In this document: in pieces, positions 1 through 7,961 of the stretch
Numbering within the stretch: the stretch's first letter is position 1
Layout of the letters: each line of letters begins with the position of its first letter
NCBI GenBank assembly: GCA_000697335.1
Contig: JNEM01016697.1
Coordinates: 1-13,781 of the forward strand
Source of the DNA: Conidiobolus incongruus B7586
Lineage: Eukaryota; Entomophthoromycota; Entomophthoromycetes; Entomophthorales; Conidiobolaceae
Length of the DNA: 13,781 nucleotides
Direction of reading: 5' to 3'
Translations under genes and position numbers: made by a program
The notes under the pieces: generated by a model
The model's input: the letters and a program-made list of their open reading frames with translations, nothing else
What the model was told of the DNA's origin: nothing
Databases searched by the model: none

Positions 1-606
1 TATTAATAAATAATATAAATTTATTTATTCTAAAATATATAAATAAATATTTATTTTAGACCCAGAATATTTTTGTTAAACTTATAAAAAATGATAAAGA
101 TATAGTATTTTAAAAGATTCGACTAACCTTTTATTAAGAAAATATATATTTAGATTATAATTATTATTTATCAATATATTTAGAGTATTTTCAATTTATA
201 TATTATATTGAAAAGTCTATCAAAATGGAGAAATTACAATATTATTTAATCAAAATCAATAAATGGACTCCATTTGATTATTAATATTTTTAATGGAAAA
301 TAATGGCTAAAATTATAAAAAATTATATTAAAGATGATTATTATTCTAACTTGGTTTTTTTTGAATCTAATTTCTTTTTAATTAAGTATATATACTTAAA
401 ATAATAAAAATATTTATTATTTAATTTATTAGAAAAACTTGTTTATATTAAATCAAATCAAAATTATATTAATATTTTAAACCCTCTAATCACTCAAAAA
501 ACTAATGATTTTTTGATTGAATTTGATAATAATATTGATAATAGTTTTAAGATAAAATTTGATTTTAATAATATTAATAAATATATAATTATTATGGTTT
601 TTATTT

Positions 607-630
607 TATATATATATATATATATATATA
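607..630. repeat. (TA)12 microsatellite
   Basis: An uninterrupted run of about twelve TA dinucleotides lies in non-coding DNA. Such tracts are common in AT-rich fungal genomes and probably vary in length between strains. No gene is close enough to suggest a promoter role. Confidence 0.9.
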
Positions 631-1444
631 TTATTCCTTTATATAATATTTCCTACTTATTATATTTTGATATATATTATTTATATTGAGTTATTTTTAT
701 TTTATTATTTTTAATATAGTTATATTTTTAAAATTTAAATCTATTATTTTATGTTTATATTTAATATATATAAATATTAAAGATATTTTATATTTTAAAT
801 TATGTTATTAAATTTGATTTAAATATTTATTATTGATAATTTAAATTATATTAATTTTCATGATATATTAATATAAATTTATAAAATAATATTAGATGAA
901 ATCTTACTATTAATTTTCATTGTATAATTAATATATTTTACATATTGTCTTTATAATTAAAATGATATAAAATAATAATAATCAAAAGACTATAATTTAT
1001 TTATATAATATATTTTAAATAATTTCATATTTTATAAATAAGATATAAAAACAAAGATTATATTATTTTAACAAATTAAAGAAAATCACTTGTATTTTTA
1101 ATATTCGAACTATATACTATAAACTCTGGAATATATATTATTTTAATCAATTAAATTCTTTGACATATAAATTTTTTATATTTGATTTATTTTTCATATT
1201 AAAATTGTATGTAATTTGTTTGAATTAAAAAATTAATATATCAATTTACACTATGATTTAATTATATGATTATATTAATATGTAGATTTAATCTTATAAA
1301 TTTCTAACATTGTATTTTGTAAAATTTATACTTCGTGCTATAATTTAATTTTTCAAAAATAAATTATTTGATAATCATTTCGGGTTATTACAATATTGAA
1401 ACTTTGTTTAAAAATGATTTAAAATTTTACATTAATTTATGTAA

Positions 1445-1470
1445 TTTTAAAAATCGATCAATTTTTAAAA
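1445..1470. repeat. Perfect 10-bp inverted repeat
   Basis: TTTTAAAAAT and ATTTTTAAAA flank the six-base spacer CGATCA, giving a perfect ten-pair stem. It lies about 300 bases upstream of the methyltransferase ATG. A chance origin is plausible in DNA of this composition, so function is not claimed. Confidence 0.6.
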
Positions 1471-1480
1471 CCTCGTTGGC

Positions 1481-1541
1481 TCATTAACACTTTCAATTGT
1501 CAATATAGTGTCAATATAACCATCCCTGGATCATTGACACT
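1481..1541. repeat. Repeat cluster built on TCATTRACACT
   Basis: TCATTAACACT (1481-1491) recurs as TCATTGACACT (1531-1541), ten of eleven bases identical. Between them the reverse complement AGTGTCAAT (1507-1515) forms a 9-bp inverted repeat with ATTGACACT (1533-1541). The region is less AT-pure than its surroundings and sits 230-290 bases before the methyltransferase ATG. It could be an upstream regulatory cluster, but there is no second gene here to compare it with. Confidence 0.45.
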
Positions 1542-1660
1542 GATCTTATTTAAATTAGACAATTACGATGTAAAGTATTCTAATACTAATAAAAAGATTA
1601 AAAATTAATTGAAATCTACTTAAAATAGTATAAAATTACTTCAGTTGTATAATTGTATAA

Positions 1661-1685
1661 TATATATATATATATATATATATAT
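1661..1685. repeat. (TA)12 tract, possible TATA region of the methyltransferase gene
   Basis: This run of TA dinucleotides ends about 87 bases before the ATG at 1773. That matches the TATA-to-ATG distance of the four paralogues further along the window (77-96 bases), so the tract may double as the core promoter. It may equally be an ordinary microsatellite. Confidence 0.5.
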
Positions 1686-1772
1686 TTAATATTAATTGTT
1701 AAAAGTTGATTGATGATTTTATAAAGTTTATCTGTCATTTTGGTTGCTTGAAAAATATTTTTTGATTAAGAA

Positions 1773-2841
1773 ATGACTACTTCTGTACACCCCAATTTAT
1801 CTAAGGATTTCAAGTCCTGATAGTAAGGAAGAAGCTATACACGATGTCAAGCTCGTAGATATCAGGGATCCTAACACTAAGGACTTTGATCTTGAAAGTT
1901 TGATCATTTCAGGCTTGAGCCAGACTGGCCAGAAGGAACTTCCCACTCTAATCCTCTACGACAACAAGGGCCTACAGCTATTCGATTCGATTACTTACTT
2001 GGAGGAGTACTACTTGACCAATTGTGAAATAGGACTCTTAAAGAACAATATGACAGAGATCCTCCAATACATTCCTAACGGTTCCAAAATCATCGAATTG
2101 GGATCAGGATCCTTGCGCAAAACCCAGCTCATCCTGAAGAGCATTGACGCCAGCGACAAGGAAGGCGTAGACTACTACGCTTTAGACGTAATGGAATCTG
2201 AATTGGGTAAATCCCTAAAACAGATTGGTAGGTTCAAAGCTGTGAACACATTAGGTCTTTGGGGTACATACGATGATGGTCTTCGTTGCCTCCAAAAGAA
2301 CTGGTCACAAATCCATAACCCCAAAATTATTCTATGGTTAGGAAGCAGTATCGGCAATCTCACCTACGAAGAAAATGTTGAATTACTTACCAAATTTTTC
2401 AAAAGTCTCAACAAGGGCGACAGATTCCTAATTGGGGTTGATCACTGCAGGGACGCTCACGAAGTTGGGTATGCTTATGATGATCCCCACGGTGTCAATG
2501 AAGAATTCATCATGAATGGTTTGGACCATATCAACGATATTTTGGGATACAAATTCATTGATCGTGATAGCTTTAAATATCATAGTGTTACCGATATGAA
2601 TACAGGATTCCACCAAAGTGCCTACAAATCCAAAATTCATCAGACTTTAACCTATCGTAAACCCAACAAAGACCCTATAGAAATCCCAATAGCCAAGGAC
2701 GAAATCATCCATGTCGTGTACTCTTTCAAATTCACACGCGAGCAGTTCAAACAGATGGTTGAATCTATTGGCATGGAATTAACCAAGTCTTGGATTGACG
2801 AAGATCAAAACTATTCCATCAACATCATAACCAAACTCTAA
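1773..2841 (+). CDS. EgtD/EasF-family SAM-dependent amino-acid N-methyltransferase; ATG in a different frame from the body
   Basis: The protein belongs to the histidine-specific/EasF methyltransferase family, which transfers methyl groups from S-adenosylmethionine to the amino nitrogen of histidine (ergothioneine pathway) or of tryptophan-derived substrates (ergot alkaloids). Family blocks seen, numbered on the 355-residue product assumed from the frame change: YDNKGLQLFDSIT (62-74), EYYLTN (78-83), SAM-binding ELGSGS (108-113), DVMESEL (138-144), LGSSIGN (189-195), AYDD (234-237) and YSFKF (316-320). The C-terminus ends normally for a methyltransferase domain; the EgtB-like half of fungal Egt1 is absent. 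The only suitable ATG (1773, A at -3) opens MTTSVHPNLSKDFKS and stops at once at 1818-1820. The conserved body, including VKLVDIR, continues without interruption in the +1 frame from 1819. The first in-frame internal ATG (2050) would discard conserved blocks. Explanations are programmed frameshifting, a single-base assembly error or a fresh mutation. The family call is strong; the substrate is unknown. Confidence 0.87.
1815..1821 (+). promoter_or_regulatory. Candidate +1 ribosomal frameshift site TCC TGA T
   Basis: In the frame set by the ATG at 1773, codon 15 is TCC, followed by the stop TGA and then T. Skipping one base gives GAT AGT AAG GAA, which is exactly the frame of the methyltransferase body. 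TCC-TGA-T is the shift heptamer of mammalian and Schizosaccharomyces pombe ornithine decarboxylase antizyme genes (established knowledge). A TAG would follow directly in the original frame. I see no obvious pseudoknot just 3', and a seven-base match can arise by chance where one base has been lost or gained, so the call is tentative. Confidence 0.4.
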
Positions 2842-3958
2842 GATTGTCGCACAATTTTCATTTCGACTTTGATCTACGCATTCCGATTCGAATAACCTGG
2901 ATTAAGGTGTTGATTAATAATCCAATACTTTTTTATCATATTAATATACTTATCTATCATCGTTTTATCTCGATAATAAAATCAATTTAATTATATTCCC
3001 CTTTTATTGAGAGTTTATTCAACTGATCAATCAAATTGATTTATTAGATTAATTAATTTTAATATCAATTCTAATAGCCACCAATTTTGTGATATTATCT
3101 GATAATATTTCTATCAATACATAACTTAAAAATGTGATTAAATGAATGAATATTAATTTTTTAAATTATCAAGTTATCTTTTGTTTTAAATTAATACAAT
3201 ATTGAAAATTAGTTGAAATTTCAATAATGAATTATTTAAAATTTTTGGTTTATTCCGGATAAAATAATATATAACAATAATATTATACTTAAATTTAAAC
3301 ATATATATGTTTGAATTTGAATTTAATATAATATATAATTTTTTATAATTTTAGTATTTATTTTGATTTTAAATTTGTAAAATATTGATATTAGTGAATA
3401 TATCCTTCGTAATTTTAATATATGAGAATTATATTTAATTTTGAATTGATTTAAAGATAAATGTATATATTAAAAATCAAAATATTATTTTTTTATTATA
3501 GAATTCATATAATTTCAACTTTGTCTCAAGTTTACAAAATAAATTTTTTTAAGAAATAATATAACATAATGTGATTATTATTGATTTGGTAAACTTTCAT
3601 TCAAGGAATTTATTAATTTTTTTTCATTGAACACTTTTGTAAAATTTGTATCTGATATATTAAATTTAATTCAAAATAAACTCTATATTTGTCTGGGATT
3701 GATAAATAGTTAATAGTGTACCAGTTATTTGATATCGTTTAATTTTCTATAGGTTATTATTAAATTCAATATTTGATTATTCCTAGTCAGCATAATAATA
3801 ATTATTTTATCTATTTAATATTAAAATTGTTTAAATTATTTATTCATTATATCATTATTATTTTAAAAAAGGATATGTAGTTAAAATTATTCTTGATTAA
3901 TTAATATTACTATAATCCACTGAGGTTTGAGATTTAATCCCGAAAGCCAAATATGTGA
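2842..3958. other. AT-rich intergenic spacer between convergent genes
   Basis: This holds the 3' ends of the methyltransferase gene (+) and of paralogue P1 (-), which point towards each other. The first 60 bases after the methyltransferase stop are somewhat GC-richer and look like 3' UTR. The rest is low-complexity A/T sequence. I see no further gene. Confidence 0.75.
2975..2980 (+). terminator. Possible polyadenylation signal of the methyltransferase gene
   Basis: AATAAA lies 133 bases after the stop codon. The hexamer is frequent by chance in DNA this AT-rich, so only its position supports the call. Confidence 0.35.
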
Positions 3959-4441
3959 TTAATATAATAGTACAGCACTGACAACTGCTAACGGTAATAT
4001 CATAAACGAAGGGCTGAAAATATTAGCTGAGTTATGATATCCTCTAGTATTCCAAACTCCACTACGGAATGTAGCGGTCGCTTCAAACATTCCGGAGTTA
4101 ACATTCACTGATTGGACGGCAGGACCACCCCACACCCCTGGAATTGCTGACGGGAAAGCTCCGATGGGAGCTCCAATAGGGGTTCCGAATCCAGGCCCGT
4201 TGCAGTGTCGAGTTACTTGGGAATTGACCTCCGAGATCTGTTGCAAGAAGTTGGGATCATTTTGACACGGCTGATAGCACGATGCCAAATGTTGGGATAC
4301 TGAGCATGCGCAGTGGTAATCACCACCACAGTCCATCAGAGAGTTTTGTGCTTCCCTAACGCAGACTCGTACCGGTTCAGAATTGAAACAGAATTGAGAA
4401 ATAGCTGGAGTGATTAATGTAAATAAGATAGCAGTCTTCAT
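3959..4441 (-). CDS. P1: secreted eight-cysteine GPI-anchored protein (CFEM-like)
   Basis: This 160-residue protein has a secretion signal (about 1-15, cut before Gln16) and a cysteine domain with Cys 18, 27, 38, 44, 46, 55, 59 and 80, including CAC and CYQPC. A Gly/Pro hinge follows (PIGAPIGAFPSAIPG), then the family's juxta-anchor segment (EATATFRSG) and a hydrophobic C-terminal tail typical of a GPI signal, with the anchor site probably in the HNSAN stretch. It is expected at the cell surface or wall. Eight cysteines with CxC and CYxxC resemble fungal CFEM proteins, some of which bind haem, but C1-C2 and C7-C8 spacing differ. P1 alone of the four has an Asp between the third and fourth cysteines, near where CFEM carries its haem-ligand Asp. 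The hinge carries a duplicated PIGA. I find no N-X-S/T sequon and no intron. It is on the same strand as P2 and about 1 kb downstream of it. Confidence 0.9.
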   Translation of the reverse strand: MKTAILFTLITPAISQFCFNSEPVRVCVREAQNSLMDCGGDYHCACSVSQHLASCYQPCQNDPNFLQQISEVNSQVTRHCNGPGFGTPIGAPIGAFPSAIPGVWGGPAVQSVNVNSGMFEATATFRSGVWNTRGYHNSANIFSPSFMILPLAVVSAVLLY

Positions 4442-4525
4442 CCTTATAAAACTTATATTAAATTAATTATATAATATTAAACGCAACTCTTTAGTAATAC
4501 TGAGACCATCAAACCACTGCGCATA

Positions 4526-4535
4526 TTTATATAAA
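4526..4535 (-). promoter_or_regulatory. TATA box of P1
   Basis: The palindrome TTTATATAAA lies 84 bases before the P1 ATG. The other three paralogues have a similar box at nearly the same distance, which is the main support. Confidence 0.65.
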
Positions 4536-4564
4536 TGCAACATCAGTCGGGTCAAAATTCAATA

Positions 4565-4586
4565 TTGGGGAAAATTGGGGGATTTT
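4565..4586 (-). promoter_or_regulatory. Shared 22-bp upstream element, P1 copy
   Basis: Written on the + strand this is TTGGGGAAA, ATT, GGGGG, ATTTT. It matches the copies upstream of P2 and P4 (19 of 22 bases against P2) and lies 29 bases beyond the TATA box, in the same orientation relative to the gene. A run of five G/C pairs is rare in this intergenic DNA, so the conservation stands out. It is probably a binding site for a common transcription factor. Confidence 0.7.
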
Positions 4587-4819
4587 TAGGACTGCTAATC
4601 TATTTCAAATTAAATTTAACTAGCTTTTATCATTATAAATGAAGATTGATTTCATTTTAGGATAAGCCATTTTATTAAGTTTACAGTATTTTGATTATTT
4701 TTTTTTCAAAATGTTACTATTATAATTTTGTCTTCTTAAAACTATTTTATTGAAATTGATTTATAATCAAAAAAGATTTTCAAAAAATTGTTTTGATATA
4801 AATTTAAAATTGAAATAAT

Positions 4820-4975
4820 ATTGAATCAATAGTTAAATAATTAACTATTAACTAATAAAAAATATCATTTTTAGATAAATATACTATCTATAGAATATTT
4901 TACATTTATAACTTATTATCGATATTTTTCTTTTCCAAATTGAATCAATAGTTATTGATTAAAAAGATTCAATTT
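4820..4975. repeat. Direct 16-bp repeat with local inverted repeats
   Basis: ATTGAATCAATAGTTA occurs at 4820-4835 and again, identical, at 4939-4954. The first copy overlaps an inverted repeat AATAGTTAA/TTAACTATT with a four-base loop. The second overlaps AAATTGAATC (4937-4946), which pairs with GATTCAATTT (4966-4975). This could be a small duplication remnant; function is unknown. Confidence 0.5.
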
Positions 4976-5339
4976 TTAATAAAGCGTATATAGTTGAAAA
5001 AATTAAAACTATTATAATTATATCAATATTGAAGTGATTTAATCAAATATATAGAAATGAATGCATGATATAACGAATCATTAAATTACTAACTGTAATA
5101 AAGCTTTAACATTTCTCTAATTTTCTTGATATTGACAAAGTTTCATAGTATCATATTTTATAAATATGATTATTTAATGGAATCACAAATCAAACAATAT
5201 ATGTGATTATAGTAATTAATTCAAGATAAACATATCTTAATATGCCATTATTCATTCTATATAGAATTATCACTATTTAAATTATTCATACTCAATATTT
5301 CTATATTAAGGGTTATTATGATGAATTTAATATAGTGAA

Positions 5340-5345
5340 TTTATT
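5340..5345 (-). terminator. Possible polyadenylation signal of P2
   Basis: TTTATT on the + strand reads AATAAA on the minus strand, about 120 bases past the P2 stop. The spacing is plausible, but the hexamer is common by chance here. Confidence 0.3.
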
Positions 5346-5466
5346 AATTATAAAAAAAATATATTATTACTTACAAAAGACTTAAAAGAATGAAAACTTT
5401 GATACCTTTGATATAAAAAATCCAACAGAATTAAAGTGGAATACTTATCCATAGCCTTCAGCTCAG

Positions 5467-5940
5467 TTAAAATAGCAAGATGGCGCTTGCTATTGCGATT
5501 GGAAGCATGACAGTTGCTGGGCTTAACGTGTTTGCGGAATTTCTGTACGATCGAGAGTTCATTCCGCCCGAGCGGAATGTTGCGGTAGCTTCCAGCATTC
5601 CCGAGTTCACATTGGCCTGACCCATTGAAGGACCACCCCACATACCGGGAAGAGCGGATGGGAATGCACCAATAGGAGCTCCGAAGCCACCGAAGCCACC
5701 ACAATATTGAGCGACCTGAGCGTTAATAATTGAGATTTGTTGCATGAAGTTGGGGTCTCCTTGACAGCCTTGGTAACAAGAAGCCAAATGCTGAGCTTCT
5801 TGACATGAGCACTGGGGAACGCCACCACAGTTCATCAATGCAGTCTGAGCCTCTTGTACACAACCTTGGACATGAGGAGAGTTAGAACAGAATTGGGATA
5901 TGGCGGGAGCGATCAAAGCCAATAGTATAGCAGACTTCAT
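5467..5940 (-). CDS. P2: secreted eight-cysteine GPI-anchored protein (CFEM-like)
   Basis: This 157-residue protein is, by hand alignment, about 70% identical to P4 (109 of 155 aligned positions). It has a signal peptide (about 1-15, mature start at Gln16) and Cys 18, 27, 38, 44, 46, 55, 59 and 80 in the same spacing as P1 and P4, with CSC and CYQGC. A Gly-rich hinge (GGFGGFGAPIGAFPSALPG) is followed by a conserved juxta-anchor stretch NSGMLEATATFRSG and NSRSYRNSAN, then a hydrophobic tail ending SAILLF that fits a GPI signal. GGVPQ replaces the Asp-containing loop of P1, so a CFEM-type Asp haem ligand is not evident. No sequon and no intron. The start is set by the signal peptide and the TATA box 77 bases upstream. 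It is expected on the cell surface; its molecular role is not known to me. Confidence 0.92.
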   Translation of the reverse strand: MKSAILLALIAPAISQFCSNSPHVQGCVQEAQTALMNCGGVPQCSCQEAQHLASCYQGCQGDPNFMQQISIINAQVAQYCGGFGGFGAPIGAFPSALPGMWGGPSMGQANVNSGMLEATATFRSGGMNSRSYRNSANTLSPATVMLPIAIASAILLF

Positions 5941-6017
5941 TATTAGATTAGTAAATTACAAATGTATCAAAGTGGCAAAGATTATTAGATACTACCATCT
6001 ATCTGACCTTTATTGTG

Positions 6018-6026
6018 TTTATATAC
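6018..6026 (-). promoter_or_regulatory. TATA box of P2
   Basis: On the minus strand this reads GTATATAAA and lies 77 bases before the P2 ATG. A second TATATA-like stretch follows at about 6031-6037. Position agrees with the boxes of P1, P3 and P4. Confidence 0.65.
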
Positions 6027-6059
6027 AAGGTTATATACAAAAAGATCAGTTGGAAATTT

Positions 6060-6081
6060 TTGGAGAAATTTGGGGGATTTC
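6060..6081 (-). promoter_or_regulatory. Shared 22-bp upstream element, P2 copy
   Basis: Plus-strand text is TTGGAGAAA, TTT, GGGGG, ATTTC. It matches the P4 copy at 20 of 22 bases and lies 33 bases beyond the TATA box. The palindrome CCAATATTGG, which contains a CCAAT box, lies a little further upstream at 6122-6131. P1 has a similar CAATATTGGGG directly abutting its element. Confidence 0.72.
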
Positions 6082-7528
6082 TGAGTGAATTAGGATAATT
6101 TTTGAGGATTGAATATTGAATCCAATATTGGTGTTAATTTCATAACTATTGGAGCACTTAGATTTTTTATTAATACTGGTGGACCAATGAAATTGTATAA
6201 CAATACATATCCAATTCTTTGATATACTGCATTGATACTAAATAAATATATTTTATTAAAAATAGCATTATGGTTCAATTTATATAAAATTACCCATTTT
6301 ATATTATACACTTATTTTAAAATCAGAAACGAATTTATTACTTAAAAAGATTTTGAATAATATAAAAACACAGTAATATAAATGAGGCTTACAAAATATT
6401 TCTTGGCTATATAAAATAAATTTACCTTAGCATTGAAAGTTCATCTAAAGTAACAAGTTTAACATTTTATCTAAAATATGATCTTCTTGGCGATATGAAT
6501 AATTATGCTAAAAACCAATATTGATATAAGTCAAATATTTATTCTTACTTTATTGTGAACTAATTTCAACGAGACATATAGTATTATCATAATGATTAAC
6601 CAAATTTTATTATAAACCTATAATTTAAACAGCTTTAGACTAAGGATGTAAATCTAGGATTCTGATATATTAAAAAAGAAAATGTAGAATGTTCAAATAA
6701 TAATTTTAATTCAAAATAATTCAACCAAAATAGTCATGATGGTAAAAAAACAAAATTAATGTTGAATTTTGGATTGTAAAATATTATACTTTTTTATATC
6801 ATATAATATTAGTCAGATATTTGATCTTAATGAGATAATTAATCACTAGCTATAACTGAAACTTTGAAGATTATACCAGTTTATAATAATGGTCGATTTA
6901 AATCTGATATATTTTTCAAAAATTATTACCAATATAAATAATATATAGGATTATATTCCTTAACTGTTATATGGATCAATTCATTAACCAAATTTACAAT
7001 TTGTTTATTATGTTAACTCTCATAAATTGTGAAAATTGGTAGTTTTAGTCACTGTAATGTAATATTAAATTGAAACAAACTCACTATGAAAAAAAAAGAT
7101 TTGAATAATATGTATTATATTATAAAGATTCTGAATATAAAATCTTGGTTTTATTTCGTATATAGTAAATATATTTTTTGAAATTATATCACATTTTCTA
7201 ATGAATGTGAATTAATTTTACTTGAATTATAATCGTTTGACATAAACTATATCAAATTATAAGCATTAAGATTATCAACCATTAAAGCAAGTCAATTTTA
7301 TCTAAATACATCTAACACTCTTAAATAGATTTTATATACAGCATTTATTTTGATAAATTAAAGTAAAAATAAACAAAAAATATTAAAGTCATATCCATTT
7401 GGGAAAAATAAACAAATAAAAAGTCCAATAAAAAAATTAACAATTGAACATATTAATGTAAGTATCAAACTCCAAATGTACATTTCTAAATAAAAATTTG
7501 ACAGTTAATCAATTTACAAGTTCCCATT

Positions 7529-7542
7529 AGTCCATGTGGACT
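7529..7542. repeat. Short hairpin AGTCCATGTGGACT
   Basis: Six-pair arms AGTCCA/TGGACT surround a TG loop, within a GC-richer patch (about 7520-7610) that has no open frame. A very similar hairpin, AGTCCTGATGGACT, follows the P3 stop codon at 8561-8574. The role is unknown. Confidence 0.4.
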
Positions 7543-7870
7543 TACCCCACAGACAAGTCTTAAATCGAATGTTTTGCACGAATCACACCTCTAAAGGTTT
7601 TAGTAATATGCTTACAATTGGCTGATTGAGCAGTTTATCAAACGTTGGTAAATTCTATATTAGTACAATATAAATCTCAAAGAGCAGAGTTAGCCAGATT
7701 GAATTGAGATTTGATTATTAACGTTAATTTATAATTTAGTGAAGATAAAGTGACCAATAATTTATTAAACTAAAATTATCCATAAAATTTTCTCCAGGGT
7801 TATGGAGGATCTCCTAAGTTATTGGTGAAATTCATTTTAACCATCACATTCTTTTGCAGTCAAGTTTCGA

Positions 7871-7878
7871 TATATAAA
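7871..7878 (+). promoter_or_regulatory. TATA box of P3
   Basis: TATATAAA lies 83 bases before the chosen P3 ATG and is preceded by TTTCGA, as the P4 box is preceded by ATCGA. The full 22-bp element found upstream of the other three boxes is absent here. Only a partial likeness, TTGGTGAAATT at 7822-7832, is visible, and it lies in the opposite orientation relative to the gene. Confidence 0.65.
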
Positions 7879-7961
7879 CTAGCAATAGTTTGAATTATGA
7901 CATCAATCAGATAATTAAAATTTAAAGTTTTTAGGTGTTTATAATTTTTAATAGCTTTGAT

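Larger units (their letters stand above)
1..1772. other. AT-rich intergenic flank, no gene seen
   Basis: This stretch is almost entirely A and T, with stops frequent in all frames and no open frame that looks coding. It contains two (TA)n tracts and, between about 1445 and 1541, a cluster of inverted and direct repeats (listed separately). The last 100 bases lead into the methyltransferase gene. The (TA)n tract ending near 1685 lies about 90 bases before that gene's ATG and could serve as its TATA region. I see no tRNA-like fold and no transposon termini. Confidence 0.75.
4442..5466. other. Spacer holding the P1 promoter and P2 3' region
   Basis: The first 145 bases hold the P1 leader, TATA box and 22-bp element. 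The remainder is AT-rich with short repeats and the likely P2 3' UTR near 5340-5466. An overlapping frame on the minus strand (5348-5704) is only a shadow of P2. No other gene is seen. Confidence 0.7.
5941..7961. other. Divergent intergenic region between P2 and P3
   Basis: This 2-kb region separates divergent genes. The P2 promoter fills the first 200 bases and the P3 promoter the last 200. The middle is AT-rich with no convincing frame. The small open frames at 5900-6088 and 6090-6311 lie over the P2 promoter and have no coding character. A slightly GC-richer patch at about 7520-7610 is noted separately. Confidence 0.7.

Noticed and set aside
1101-1110. TTCGAA-like motifs (also near 116 and 2885) as tRNA T-loops
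   Set aside because: No matching acceptor, D or anticodon stems are found around them.
1785-1857. A short intron as the cause of the methyltransferase frame change
   Set aside because: GTAAGG at 1823 looks like a donor, but the ATG frame already stops before it, the possible introns are only about 20-35 bases long, and removing them would cut conserved VKLVDIR coding sequence. I could not fully exclude an unseen upstream exon.
2175-2640. Two minus-strand open frames inside the methyltransferase gene
   Set aside because: They lie opposite a well-conserved coding frame, have no recognisable domains and are explained as shadows.
5348-5704. Minus-strand frame overlapping the P2 3' half
   Set aside because: It is P2 sequence read in another frame and then UTR; there is no signal peptide and no coding character of its own.
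6090-6311. 73-codon minus-strand frame upstream of P2
   Set aside because: Its composition is low-complexity and AT-driven, and it abuts the P2 promoter element; nothing supports translation.
7520-7610. Possible degraded coding fragment in the GC-richer patch
   Set aside because: Short frames in all phases are quickly interrupted and resemble no protein I know; it is recorded only as a patch with a hairpin.
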